Positions 26,947 through 36,437 of a DNA stretch of 64,000 bases are shown here, piece by piece. The DNA comes from an uncultured Saprospiraceae bacterium. Its GTDB lineage: Bacteria; Bacteroidota; Bacteroidia; Chitinophagales; Saprospiraceae. The notes under the pieces are model-generated. The model saw nothing but the letters and a program-made list of their open reading frames with translations, was not told where the DNA came from and did not search any database. The position numbers were made by a program, and so were the translations under genes. Every line of letters begins with the position of its first letter. Position 1 is the stretch's first letter. The DNA is taken from positions 1-64,000 of the forward strand of contig CALDGQ010000122.1 in assembly GCA_937941765.1 (NCBI GenBank), written 5' to 3'.

Positions 26947-29900
26947 TTACAACCCAGAAGGATCAAACTGTCGTCCGATGCCAAACCACTTAATAACACG
27001 TTCGCCCATTCCTTCTGCTTCTATGTGTATCAAATAAACACCAGATGCGACTGGGATGCCTTTTGTATTTTTCAAATCCCATTCTAGAGCTGGAGTAATT
27101 TGAGTCATGGCAATTCCGGGGTTATTTCGATCCGCTTGAGACAAACCAACCTCATTGCGATTGTATTGTTTGACAAATTTACCGTCGATCGTAAATATTT
27201 TGACAACACATTTAGCAGGCAAGTTTGTAATCTTAACGGTGTTTGTAAATTGAGAAGTCTCATAGGAAGAATACCCATAATATGGATTAGGCACTACATT
27301 AATCATATCCAAGGCATGATTTATATCCACCTCTTCTACCAATTCTTCGGCCTGTACTCCTTCAAAAGAGAATTGATAAGTTGGATATCCATTAAATTCA
27401 TCTGTTCCAGATACCACCTTGTAGGAATTATCTACTCTAATTTTGACTACGACATCATTCGGGATCAATCCATCATTATAACTCAACAATGTATTCCCAG
27501 CACTTACGAATGGAATTGAAGCCCATTTCACACTTTGAAGCACCGTTACTTTTTTCAAGTTACTTTCATTACCTCCCATTCTTGTATACATATAAGCGCA
27601 TTCATCATAAGGCTCATCTGTTACATATACCATATGTTGTCCACCTGCATAAGCGTTATATATCGTTGGATTTGGAATCGGCAAGAAATCTTGGGAAGTT
27701 GGATTCCACATCATATCTCTAGTAATTATTTTTCCATCGTCATAGCTAGATGCATTAATAAATTGATCATCATAAGTAGAATTTTCTCCAAAGAAAATAT
27801 TCAACCGAGTGCCCGTTTCAACATCAACTGCATATCCAGGAAACCATCCCATTCCCATTTTTGGATTACCATCATCATCAATTTCTCCGTCTGGATCTGC
27901 TTTACCATCACCGTCTTCATCTTTTTTACCAACGGAAGGCACTCCTCTCAAATCCATATGATCGACGCTATTGAAACCATGCGCACTTGCAATGTTAGGA
28001 TTTAATTCCGTTTCAAATCCGAGATTCAAATATTGTGTTGAAGCAGTTTCTACAATGATACAACGACTCCATTTTGATTTATCGGAAGTATAGACTATAT
28101 CTACATTGTTAAGCGTTTCCAATTTATTTTGCCCTTGCACTATTAAACTAGAATTTCCTGCATCCGTCCAAGCTGGTGTAATATATTGTTGTGTAATATT
28201 AATATTATTTGCTGGTGGCTCCCAATCACATAAGGTGTATGGAACAAATTCACCCGTACCCATTGAAGACAGCGTTCCTAATAAATCTTTAGGATCAGTT
28301 GGATTTGGTTTAATAAAGTTGACGAAAAATTCTCCTTCCGGTGCATGGTCCAACCAAGCAGGACCTGTTTCATCTTGGTATTGAACTTCAATTCCTATGG
28401 CGCCATTATTAGCATCTGTTGGATTGGCACCTGGTTCAATTGACTGGTTGATCGTAATTGAAAATCCATATTCGTTTATCAATTGTTCATTTAATTGGTC
28501 AATAGAAGTTTCGGAAAGTATCACTTCACCATTTGTCAAATTGGTTAACTTCCAAGTTACCTCATTATCTAATTGATCATTAGACATGTTTTCGTCAATG
28601 AAGGTTAGTTCAAATTCACTGTCTTGAATTTCTAATGGATTGTAGACTTGAACGGTAATCGGCGCTTTTCCTTCTAGGTAAGTTATTTCATGATCAAAAT
28701 CACTTTCTAAAAATGAGTTTCGCTCTTCATTTGAAATATCTAAAAAATTACTTCCAGCTCCGACTCCATCAATTCTAGTAACAACCGCGCCATCTCCATA
28801 ATCAGCATTTAAAACTTCATTAACGGACGGACGAGGAATTGGGGTGTATATATTTACATTTCTACGACCTTCAATGTAAGGTGTTTTTTGACCAACTACT
28901 GTATTAAAATCAAACTCCTCATAATTGTTATATGCATAAGCTAGTGCAGTGTAATAATATTTTTTGTGATTGACTAAGCGACGATCACCCAATGCAAATT
29001 GATCCTCTGTAAAACTAAAAGTGTGTAATAATCCTTCATCAGCACCATCCACTTTTTCGGTTGGCACCCAAATTATTTGAGTAGAATTAGGGTCTTCCAT
29101 ACCTGTCCAATTGTATAGATTTTTAATGCCATTTTTTTTATCTACTTGCGCAACCATTCTTGCTTTTTCAGGATTATCCAATTCTCCAAGGCTTACTGTT
29201 TGACTTGCTAACTGGAAAATTTTGTACCCTTCAAAACTATATAAGTTATCTTCTGTATTTTCAGGAGCTCTTAAATCCTTTTCTTCATATTGCTCAAATG
29301 CATTGTTAGAAATCAGTTCATCATTGGATAAAACAGCGATTAATTTTTCATCCATTTCAATAAAGTCAACATCTGGTGCATCTGGTCCGTCCGTAATGTC
29401 GAAACAATTGTTAAATAGAGATTGGGCTAAATCATCAGCAGAAAGTAGAGGTCTTATATCCGGACAAGGATGTGCAATATCCGGTGTCCAAACAACTCCG
29501 ATGATTAATTCATTTACCGCACCTGGGTCCAATCTGAATGGACCAGAGGCTTGTACGGTTCTTCTATCACTACAGCCTAGACCAGCAGTACACATTGACC
29601 ATCCTGTTGGGTCGTTGGGTTCGCCAGGAAAAGCGTAAGATGTATAATCGGTACTCGTAGGATTATAATGAGAACCACCATGAGTGAATGTTGTGCCGTC
29701 TCTCCACCTTCCTGTTAAGTAATTGTAATATTCTGCTGCTGTTTGCGGGTCTGTTGTTCCAGGATCAGGCCCACAAAAACTTGCATTGTTGTAATAAGTA
29801 AAAGACGACATACCAAGTTCTTCTCCATTTTCATTAAGTGGACCTCTGAAATAATCAACTCCTAAAATTGGAATATCATTACAGTAAGATTCAACACCAC

Positions 29901-30948
29901 TACATTCACAACCGGTCTGTCCATCTTGCGCATCTTCATTATATATGTACATTAAACTTCTGGTAGTATCACAACCAATAAAGTCATCATCGAAACAACC
30001 TAAATCCGCATCAACCCACATGGCAAAGAACATCGAGTCAATTGATTCGATCGCTCTGTTGATTAATTTGTATCGTTGAAAAGTCATATCATTTAATTCA
30101 TCGTTGGAAGCATAGGCAAATGATTGTACTTGTATTTCCATTCTAATAGCATCACCTTGTGATTGTGTATGGACTCCACCTGCATCGTTATAAACCCAAA
30201 AAACCATTTCATCTGCATATTGTGGATCATTGCAACCACGGATTTGAATAATAGGATAATCCCCATCTAGTGGATTATAAATTCCATCAACCAATACATC
30301 AAAAAATGGAGCTAGTCCTTGATTATTAACAGCTGGATTGGGGAGTTCAAAATTATGCATATCATAGAAAAAAGGATTCCCATTTCCTGGCCAACCTTTG
30401 ACACCATCAGGAATATCATCTTCGTCAATATCAACTCCATTTTGTTCTGCTAAAGCAACGGCTCCAAGAAATGCATCGATTTCTGATCCATAGACTTTAA
30501 AAAAACGATCCCATTGAGCACAGGTATCTGCTTCAATGGTTCCTTCATCAGTAAGTGGTCCAGGCCAAAAATCTGCTTCGGAACTTCCACCATAAGTTTG
30601 TGCAGCTACTTTTAAATTTCCGGCAGGGTCCACACCTCCTAACCAAACGGCTCCAGCAAAAATGGATGAACGTTCAGGAATACCCGATCCTGGTTCTACT
30701 TTAGGAACAATATAACGACCATTTGTTTCTCCGTCCCACCAAACGTCACCACCTGTAAGTAATCTAGCTCGGACATTATTTACCTCCATATCGGTTTGTG
30801 CTTGTGCAAATGCACAATCTCCACGAAACTGGACATTTTGATTTTGCGCATTTGTATTTGGATTGCTATTTTTAGGAATATGACTATATATTGTTGTATA
30901 GAAACAATTCAACATCAATAACAATAGACCTTTTTTAATTGTAGTCAT
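26947..30948 (-). CDS. Large secreted protein with T9SS-type C-terminal sorting-like domain (paralog 1)
   Basis: This 1333-aa exported protein has a signal peptide (core LLLLMLNCFYTTIYS). Its N-terminal third is shared with the 32394-36401 gene, including blocks such as RARLL.GGDVWWDG and RSSIFAGAVWLGGVDPAGNL, and FFAMWVDADLGCFDDDFIGC. A calcium-site-like acidic run (DEDGDGKADPDGEIDDDG) lies in the C-terminal third. The last ~110 residues look like a type A T9SS sorting domain: INVVPNPYYGYS, VKIFTIDGKFVKQY, LEWDLKNTKGIPVASGVYL. Unusually, the protein continues to a fixed tail GIGRQFDPSGL. A strong terminator separates it from the PorV-like gene upstream, so it has its own transcript with a ~265 bp leader. 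Function unknown; surface attachment or release through T9SS is inference. Confidence 0.8.
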   Translation of the reverse strand: MTTIKKGLLLLMLNCFYTTIYSHIPKNSNPNTNAQNQNVQFRGDCAFAQAQTDMEVNNVRARLLTGGDVWWDGETNGRYIVPKVEPGSGIPERSSIFAGAVWLGGVDPAGNLKVAAQTYGGSSEADFWPGPLTDEGTIEADTCAQWDRFFKVYGSEIDAFLGAVALAEQNGVDIDEDDIPDGVKGWPGNGNPFFYDMHNFELPNPAVNNQGLAPFFDVLVDGIYNPLDGDYPIIQIRGCNDPQYADEMVFWVYNDAGGVHTQSQGDAIRMEIQVQSFAYASNDELNDMTFQRYKLINRAIESIDSMFFAMWVDADLGCFDDDFIGCDTTRSLMYIYNEDAQDGQTGCECSGVESYCNDIPILGVDYFRGPLNENGEELGMSSFTYYNNASFCGPDPGTTDPQTAAEYYNYLTGRWRDGTTFTHGGSHYNPTSTDYTSYAFPGEPNDPTGWSMCTAGLGCSDRRTVQASGPFRLDPGAVNELIIGVVWTPDIAHPCPDIRPLLSADDLAQSLFNNCFDITDGPDAPDVDFIEMDEKLIAVLSNDELISNNAFEQYEEKDLRAPENTEDNLYSFEGYKIFQLASQTVSLGELDNPEKARMVAQVDKKNGIKNLYNWTGMEDPNSTQIIWVPTEKVDGADEGLLHTFSFTEDQFALGDRRLVNHKKYYYTALAYAYNNYEEFDFNTVVGQKTPYIEGRRNVNIYTPIPRPSVNEVLNADYGDGAVVTRIDGVGAGSNFLDISNEERNSFLESDFDHEITYLEGKAPITVQVYNPLEIQDSEFELTFIDENMSNDQLDNEVTWKLTNLTNGEVILSETSIDQLNEQLINEYGFSITINQSIEPGANPTDANNGAIGIEVQYQDETGPAWLDHAPEGEFFVNFIKPNPTDPKDLLGTLSSMGTGEFVPYTLCDWEPPANNINITQQYITPAWTDAGNSSLIVQGQNKLETLNNVDIVYTSDKSKWSRCIIVETASTQYLNLGFETELNPNIASAHGFNSVDHMDLRGVPSVGKKDEDGDGKADPDGEIDDDGNPKMGMGWFPGYAVDVETGTRLNIFFGENSTYDDQFINASSYDDGKIITRDMMWNPTSQDFLPIPNPTIYNAYAGGQHMVYVTDEPYDECAYMYTRMGGNESNLKKVTVLQSVKWASIPFVSAGNTLLSYNDGLIPNDVVVKIRVDNSYKVVSGTDEFNGYPTYQFSFEGVQAEELVEEVDINHALDMINVVPNPYYGYSSYETSQFTNTVKITNLPAKCVVKIFTIDGKFVKQYNRNEVGLSQADRNNPGIAMTQITPALEWDLKNTKGIPVASGVYLIHIEAEGMGERVIKWFGIGRQFDPSGL

Positions 30949-31213
30949 AACGATAGAATTTTGATTACTACAATGTTAAGCCATATCAATATCACTCCAA
31001 AACCAAGATTATTGATTTAGTCAGTCTACTGATTTGAGGAAGAATCATCTTTTTTTGATTGAAGAAGGGAAGAAAATATATAAACGTATATGCTTGTTGA
31101 GTAAATGAACTTAGTAATACAAATACGGAAGGCAGGTGCAAAAGAATTGTTAGTTTGAAACAATGCTTTTCTAGCCGAGTAAAAGTTAAAAAATTCTTAC
31201 ACCTGGCATAAAA

Positions 31214-31244
31214 AAAGGAGCTTGGAAAAATTCCAAGCTCCTTT
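31214..31244 (-). terminator. Intrinsic terminator downstream of the PorV-like gene
   Basis: A perfect 14 bp stem (31214-31227 with 31231-31244), 3-nt loop, followed on the minus strand by a T run. It ends the receptor-exoprotein-PorV transcription unit. The rest of the 318 bp gap (30949-31213) would be the promoter and leader of the second exoprotein gene; no exact -7 box is visible there. Confidence 0.9.
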
Positions 31245-31266
31245 AATGTTAGATAAATCTATGTAC

Positions 31267-32322
31267 TTATAGCGTAATTCTAACAGCTATGTTATGAGTA
31301 CCACCCCAAGGGTTGCTCAATCTATAGGCGTAATCCAAACCGACTTTAGTAGAAGATTCTTTTCTAACAGGAACCATTACTGAAAGACCAGCACTTGGAC
31401 CAGTATAAACTGGTGGACGTTCACCGTCATCAGCGATTTGTCCGAAGTCTAATTTGTATCCTCCACGAAGCATAAACATGTCTCCTAAAGCAAACTCGAG
31501 TCCACCTCCGATTTGATCTTGTGAGAATGAATTTGAAGTAAAGTTAGCTAATAAAGTAACTCTATTCTTTTCACTAAAAATGAAATCATAAGAAGCTCCA
31601 ATATTTAAAGCTGAAGGTAATTCGAATCTTTCTGCACGTTGAGACAACGTTAATTCGTATGGAAGACTTTGTTCTGGATTTGGCGCTTGCTCTGAAAGAC
31701 CTTCACCGCTAAAACGCATTGGTGAACCGACATTTCTTAAAGAGATACCAAATTTGAAATTGTCTTGTGGACCAGTAACATACTGTACACCTGCATCGAT
31801 ACCAAAACCAAATGCTGAAAGATCGGCAGTTGATTCTGAAATGGCACGGAATAAAATTCCAACAGAAACTTTATTTTCAAACATGTGTGCGTAACCGATA
31901 CCTAAATTAAAAAGAGAAGGAGAAAAGGTTGATCCATTTCCTTGTGGTTTATCAGTTGTTGTTACATCGATTTCACCCATATCTACCGACATCAAACTAA
32001 CACCTAATGCACCACTTTTACCAACTTTTTGAGCCATACCGAATGCATTGATTCCGATATCTGTTCCTTCTAAATATCTAGTGTGCGCAAAAACAAATTC
32101 TGATTTTGTAATTCTAGAAAGCCCTGCAACATTGATTCTCATCGCTTCTACTCCCATTACATTGGAAGTCGCAATTGAATGCAATCCCGCACTTCTTGCC
32201 CATGGGTTCATTAACAATTGACCCGCACCTGCTTGTCCTTGTCTATCCGGATTTCCAGCGAAGGAAAATTGGATTGAAAACACAAGGAGTGCTAATAATA
32301 TAGTGTAACGAAATTTATTCAT
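31267..32322 (-). CDS. PorV/PorQ-family outer-membrane beta-barrel protein
   Basis: PorV is the T9SS shuttle that binds C-terminal sorting domains of cargo at the outer membrane. The 351-aa product has a signal peptide (TILLALLVFSIQFSFA) and the family signature near the N terminus: AGQLLMNPWARSAGLHSIAT, then GVEAMRINVAGLSR. The rest alternates as predicted for a FadL-like 14-strand barrel and ends in ITL. It is located between two genes for exoproteins with sorting-like domains, which fits a dedicated PorV-type partner. A match to the -7 box on the minus strand (32336-32343, TAAATTTG) could give it an extra internal promoter, though very close to the ATG. Confidence 0.85.
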   Translation of the reverse strand: MNKFRYTILLALLVFSIQFSFAGNPDRQGQAGAGQLLMNPWARSAGLHSIATSNVMGVEAMRINVAGLSRITKSEFVFAHTRYLEGTDIGINAFGMAQKVGKSGALGVSLMSVDMGEIDVTTTDKPQGNGSTFSPSLFNLGIGYAHMFENKVSVGILFRAISESTADLSAFGFGIDAGVQYVTGPQDNFKFGISLRNVGSPMRFSGEGLSEQAPNPEQSLPYELTLSQRAERFELPSALNIGASYDFIFSEKNRVTLLANFTSNSFSQDQIGGGLEFALGDMFMLRGGYKLDFGQIADDGERPPVYTGPSAGLSVMVPVRKESSTKVGLDYAYRLSNPWGGTHNIAVRITL

Positions 32323-32393
32323 AACTATTTTTTTTCAAATTTAAAAGTGGAGAGAAAATATGGTTTAAGACATTTCCTCTCCATCAAAATATT

Positions 32394-35300
32394 TTATAAA
32401 CCAGACGGGTCAAACTGACGTCCAACACCGAACCATTTGATCACTCTTTCTCCTAGACCATCTGCATCAACATGAATCAAGTAAACACCTGATGCAACTG
32501 GAATACCTTTGTGGTTTTTGATATCCCATTCTAGTGCAGGAGTGATTTGAGAATTCATTACTGGCGCATTATTTCTATCACCTTGTGAAACACCTACTTC
32601 ATCTCTCTTGTACTGACGGATAAATTTCCCATCAATTGAGTAAATTGTAACATTACACTTAGCAGGTAGATTGGTGATTTTTACAGTATTTGTAAACTGT
32701 GAAGTTTCATAAGCAGAGTAACCATAATAAGGGTTAGGCACTACATTAATCATATCCAAAGCATCATCTTTTTCAATATCAGTTGTCAACTCAGTTGGAG
32801 CAACTCCTTCAAATTTGAAACGATAAGTTGGGTAACCAGCGAAATCACCAGTTCCTTCTTTTACTTTGTAAGTATTTTCTACTCTTAATTTAATAACTAC
32901 ATCATTAGGTATCAAACCATCGTTGTAAGATAACAATGAGTTTCCAGGACTTACGAATGGAATTGATGTCCACTTAACACTCTTCAAAGCGTTTACTTTT
33001 TTCAAACTACTTTCATCACCAGCCATTCTTGTGTACATGTACGCACCACCATCGTATGGTTCATCCGTTACGTATACCATGTGTTGTCCACCAGCATAAG
33101 CACCATATACATTAAATCCAGCTTGGAAAAAAGCATCTTGAGAAGATGGATTCCAAATCATATCTCTTGTAATCATTCTTCCGTTATCATAAGTATCAGC
33201 AGGTACGATCTGATCGTTATACGTTGAATTTTCTCCAAAGAAAATATTCAATCTTTCACCTGATTCTACATCAACAGCATAACCTGGGAACCAACCCATA
33301 CCCATTTTAGGATCACCATCATCATCTATTTCACCATCAGGATCTGCTTTTCCATCCCCATTATCATCTTTCTTTCCTACGGAAGGAACTCCTCTTAAGT
33401 CCATGTGATCAACTCTATTAAATCCATGAGCACTAGCGATTGCAGGATCCAATTCAGTTTCAACACCCAAACCGATATTGCTATCTGTATATTGAGTTGA
33501 AGCAGTTTCCACAACAATACAACGACTCCATTTTGATTGATCTGAAGTAAATACGACGTCTACATTATTCAAAGTAGACAAAGGATTTTGTCCTCTAACA
33601 ATTGAGCTACTGTTACCAGCATCTGTCCAAGCTGGTGTGATGTATGCTTGTAATGGGTTTCCAATTTGTACTGGAGGTTCCCAAGCACAAACGGTGTATG
33701 GTACAAATTCTCCGTCACCCATAGTTGATAATGATAAATTCAAATCAATAGGGTCTGTTGGATTAGGTCTGATATAATTTACGAAAGTCTCACCTCTTGG
33801 TGCATAAGTCAACCAAGCTGGTCCAGAAGGATCTTGGTATTCAACTTCGATGCCGATTGCACCATTGTCGTTACTTGCAGGATTATCACCTGGCTCGATA
33901 GACTGTTGAACCGTAACTGAGAAACCATATTCGCTGATTAATTGTTCGTTCAATTCGTAAATAGTTGTTTCAGAAGTTACAACATCACCAGTCGTTAGGT
34001 TGGTTAATTTCCAAGTAACGTCCTCATCCAATTCATCATTACTCATGTCTTCGTCAATGAATGTCAATTCAAATTCGCCATCTTGAACTTCAAAAGGGTT
34101 ATAGACTTGAACTGTTATTGGACCTGCACCAGGTAAGTAAGTTATCTCGCCATCAAAATCATCTGACAACATAGACATTCTTTCTTCATTAGAAATTTCT
34201 AAGAAATTACTTCCAGCTCCAACACCGTCGATTCTTGTAATGACCGCTCCATCTCCGTATTCTGAATTTAACACTTCAGTTACAGAAGGTCGTGGAATTG
34301 GTACATATACATTTACATTCTTACGTCCTTCTATATAAGGTGTACGTTGTCCGATACCCGTTGTAGGAGCGAATGTTTCATAGTTATTGTAAGCATAAGC
34401 TAAAGCAGTGTAATAATATTTTTTGTGGTTGATCAAACGACGATCACCCAATGCAAACTGATCTTCATTAAATTTAAAAGTGTGAAGCAAACCATCATCA
34501 GCAGCTGTTACTACTTTTGTTGGATTCCAAACTACTTCGTTTGAATTTGGATCTGGCAAACTCATCCAGTTGTAAAGATCTTTAACACCGTTTCTCTTAT
34601 CTACTTGAGCAACAACTCTTGCTTTTTCAGGATTATCTAGTTCACCTAAACTTACTTCTGGTCCTGCTAATTGGAATATTTTGTATCCTTCAAATCTGTA
34701 TAAACTATCCATTGTTCCTGGAGGAGCACGAAGATCAGATTCTTCATATTTTTCAAAAGCATTGTTAGAAGTAATTTCATCATTTGATAAAACAGCAACT
34801 AGTTCTTCATCTAATTCGATAAAATCAACATCTGGTGCATCTGGACCATCTGTAATATCAAAACAGTTATTAAATAATGCTTGAGCTAAATCATCAGCAA
34901 ACAATAGAGGTCCTATATCTGGACATGGGTGAGCGATGTCTGGCGTCCAAACAACTCCAATAATCAATTCATTTACGGCACCTGGATCCAACTTAAATGG
35001 ACCGGAAGCTTGTACCGTTCTTCTATCACCACAACCTACACCTTCTGAACACATTGACCAACCTGTTTGATCATTTGGTTCTTCTGTAAATGCGTAGTTA
35101 ATCAAATCTGTACTTCCCTGATTATATGCAAGTCCTCCTTGAGTAAAAGGAGTTCCATCTTGCCAAGAACCAGAAAGGTAATTATAAAATTCAGAAGCAA
35201 TACCTGGATCTGTTGTACCTGGAGGAGGATCACAATAAGCTGCGTTATTATAGTATGTAAAAGAAGACATACCTAATTCATCACCATTTTCATCCAAAGG

Positions 35301-36401
35301 TCCACGGAAATAATCAACACCTAGAATTGGAATTTCATCACAATAAGTATTGACACCACCACAATCACATCCTGTTTGTCCATCCAAAGCATCTTGATTA
35401 TAGATATACATCAAACTTCTTGAAGTATCACAACCAATATAGTCATCATCAAAACAACCTAAATCGGCATCTACCCACATTGCGAAGAACATGGAATCGA
35501 TTGACTCAATTGCACGGTTAATCAATTTATAACGTTGGAAAGTCATGTCATTCAACTCATCTTGCGATGCATAAGCAAAAGCTTGAACTTGAATTTCCAT
35601 CTGAATAGCATCTCCTTGAGATTCTGTGTGAACACCACCGGCATCATTATAAATCCAGAAAATCATTTGATCAGGATATTGGGGTGCATCACAACCACGA
35701 ATTTCAATTCTTGGATAATCACCTTTAGTAGGATCGTAAAGTCCATCACCATCTTGATCTTGGAAAGCGGCTAAACCTTGTGCAGTAAAAGGTAATTCGA
35801 ATCTATGGATATCGAAAAAATAAGGGTTTCCAATTGCTGGCCAACCTTTTACTCCTTCTGGAATTTCATCCGGATCCATATCTTCTCCTTCTTGTTCTGC
35901 TACCAAATAATTTTTCAAATGTTCATCGATTTCACTACCGTCAACGGTGAAAAATTTATCCCACCTTGCACAAGTATCCGTCTCTACGGTTCCTTCATCA
36001 TCGGTCAGTGGACCAGGCCAAAAATCTGTTGATCCATTTGCGGAACCATAAGTTTGTGCAGCAACTTTCAAGTTTCCTGCAGGGTCAACACCTCCCAGCC
36101 AAACTGCTCCAGCAAAAATTGAAGAACGTTCAGGAATACCAGAACCTGGCTCAACCTTAGGGACGATATATCGTCCATCATCTCCATCCCACCATACATC
36201 ACCACCCGCTAAGAGACGTGCTCTTACGTTGTTGATATCCATATCGATTTGCTCCGTTGCTTGAGCACAATCCGCTCTGAAATTAACCGCCTGATTTTGA
36301 TTGGCGGGTCTGTTTTCTAGATCCGGGTTGATGTGGCTATATCCTGTTACAGAAAAACAGCACAAGAGCATCCCGATTATCCAAAGTTTATATTTAAACA
36401 T
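32394..36401 (-). CDS. Large secreted protein with T9SS-type C-terminal sorting-like domain (paralog 2)
   Basis: The 1335-aa protein is a full-length paralog of the 26947-30948 product, aligned end to end by eye. The signal peptide is LWIIGMLLCCFSVTGYS. Shared blocks include the N-terminal GGDVWWDG region, DPDGEIDDDGDPKMGMGWF, AYAGGQHMVYVTDEPYD and the C-terminal MINVVPNPYYGYS domain with tail GVGRQFDPSGL. Differences are spread over the length rather than confined to one segment, suggesting an old duplication followed by divergence. It starts 36 bp after the TonB-dependent receptor gene and is followed 71 bp later by the PorV-like gene, so the three probably share a message. No enzymatic motif is recognised; a Cys-rich patch (CDCGGVNTYCDE) lies in the N-terminal half. 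Confidence 0.8.
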   Translation of the reverse strand: MFKYKLWIIGMLLCCFSVTGYSHINPDLENRPANQNQAVNFRADCAQATEQIDMDINNVRARLLAGGDVWWDGDDGRYIVPKVEPGSGIPERSSIFAGAVWLGGVDPAGNLKVAAQTYGSANGSTDFWPGPLTDDEGTVETDTCARWDKFFTVDGSEIDEHLKNYLVAEQEGEDMDPDEIPEGVKGWPAIGNPYFFDIHRFELPFTAQGLAAFQDQDGDGLYDPTKGDYPRIEIRGCDAPQYPDQMIFWIYNDAGGVHTESQGDAIQMEIQVQAFAYASQDELNDMTFQRYKLINRAIESIDSMFFAMWVDADLGCFDDDYIGCDTSRSLMYIYNQDALDGQTGCDCGGVNTYCDEIPILGVDYFRGPLDENGDELGMSSFTYYNNAAYCDPPPGTTDPGIASEFYNYLSGSWQDGTPFTQGGLAYNQGSTDLINYAFTEEPNDQTGWSMCSEGVGCGDRRTVQASGPFKLDPGAVNELIIGVVWTPDIAHPCPDIGPLLFADDLAQALFNNCFDITDGPDAPDVDFIELDEELVAVLSNDEITSNNAFEKYEESDLRAPPGTMDSLYRFEGYKIFQLAGPEVSLGELDNPEKARVVAQVDKRNGVKDLYNWMSLPDPNSNEVVWNPTKVVTAADDGLLHTFKFNEDQFALGDRRLINHKKYYYTALAYAYNNYETFAPTTGIGQRTPYIEGRKNVNVYVPIPRPSVTEVLNSEYGDGAVITRIDGVGAGSNFLEISNEERMSMLSDDFDGEITYLPGAGPITVQVYNPFEVQDGEFELTFIDEDMSNDELDEDVTWKLTNLTTGDVVTSETTIYELNEQLISEYGFSVTVQQSIEPGDNPASNDNGAIGIEVEYQDPSGPAWLTYAPRGETFVNYIRPNPTDPIDLNLSLSTMGDGEFVPYTVCAWEPPVQIGNPLQAYITPAWTDAGNSSSIVRGQNPLSTLNNVDVVFTSDQSKWSRCIVVETASTQYTDSNIGLGVETELDPAIASAHGFNRVDHMDLRGVPSVGKKDDNGDGKADPDGEIDDDGDPKMGMGWFPGYAVDVESGERLNIFFGENSTYNDQIVPADTYDNGRMITRDMIWNPSSQDAFFQAGFNVYGAYAGGQHMVYVTDEPYDGGAYMYTRMAGDESSLKKVNALKSVKWTSIPFVSPGNSLLSYNDGLIPNDVVIKLRVENTYKVKEGTGDFAGYPTYRFKFEGVAPTELTTDIEKDDALDMINVVPNPYYGYSAYETSQFTNTVKITNLPAKCNVTIYSIDGKFIRQYKRDEVGVSQGDRNNAPVMNSQITPALEWDIKNHKGIPVASGVYLIHVDADGLGERVIKWFGVGRQFDPSGL

Positions 36402-36437
36402 AATTGTGATAATTTATTAAAACTGAAAAAGTGTTTT

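Noticed and set aside
32348-32383. Hairpin between the 1335-aa exoprotein and PorV-like genes
   Set aside because: A 7 bp stem with a ~22-nt loop and no T run; too weak to call a terminator, so the operon is kept intact.
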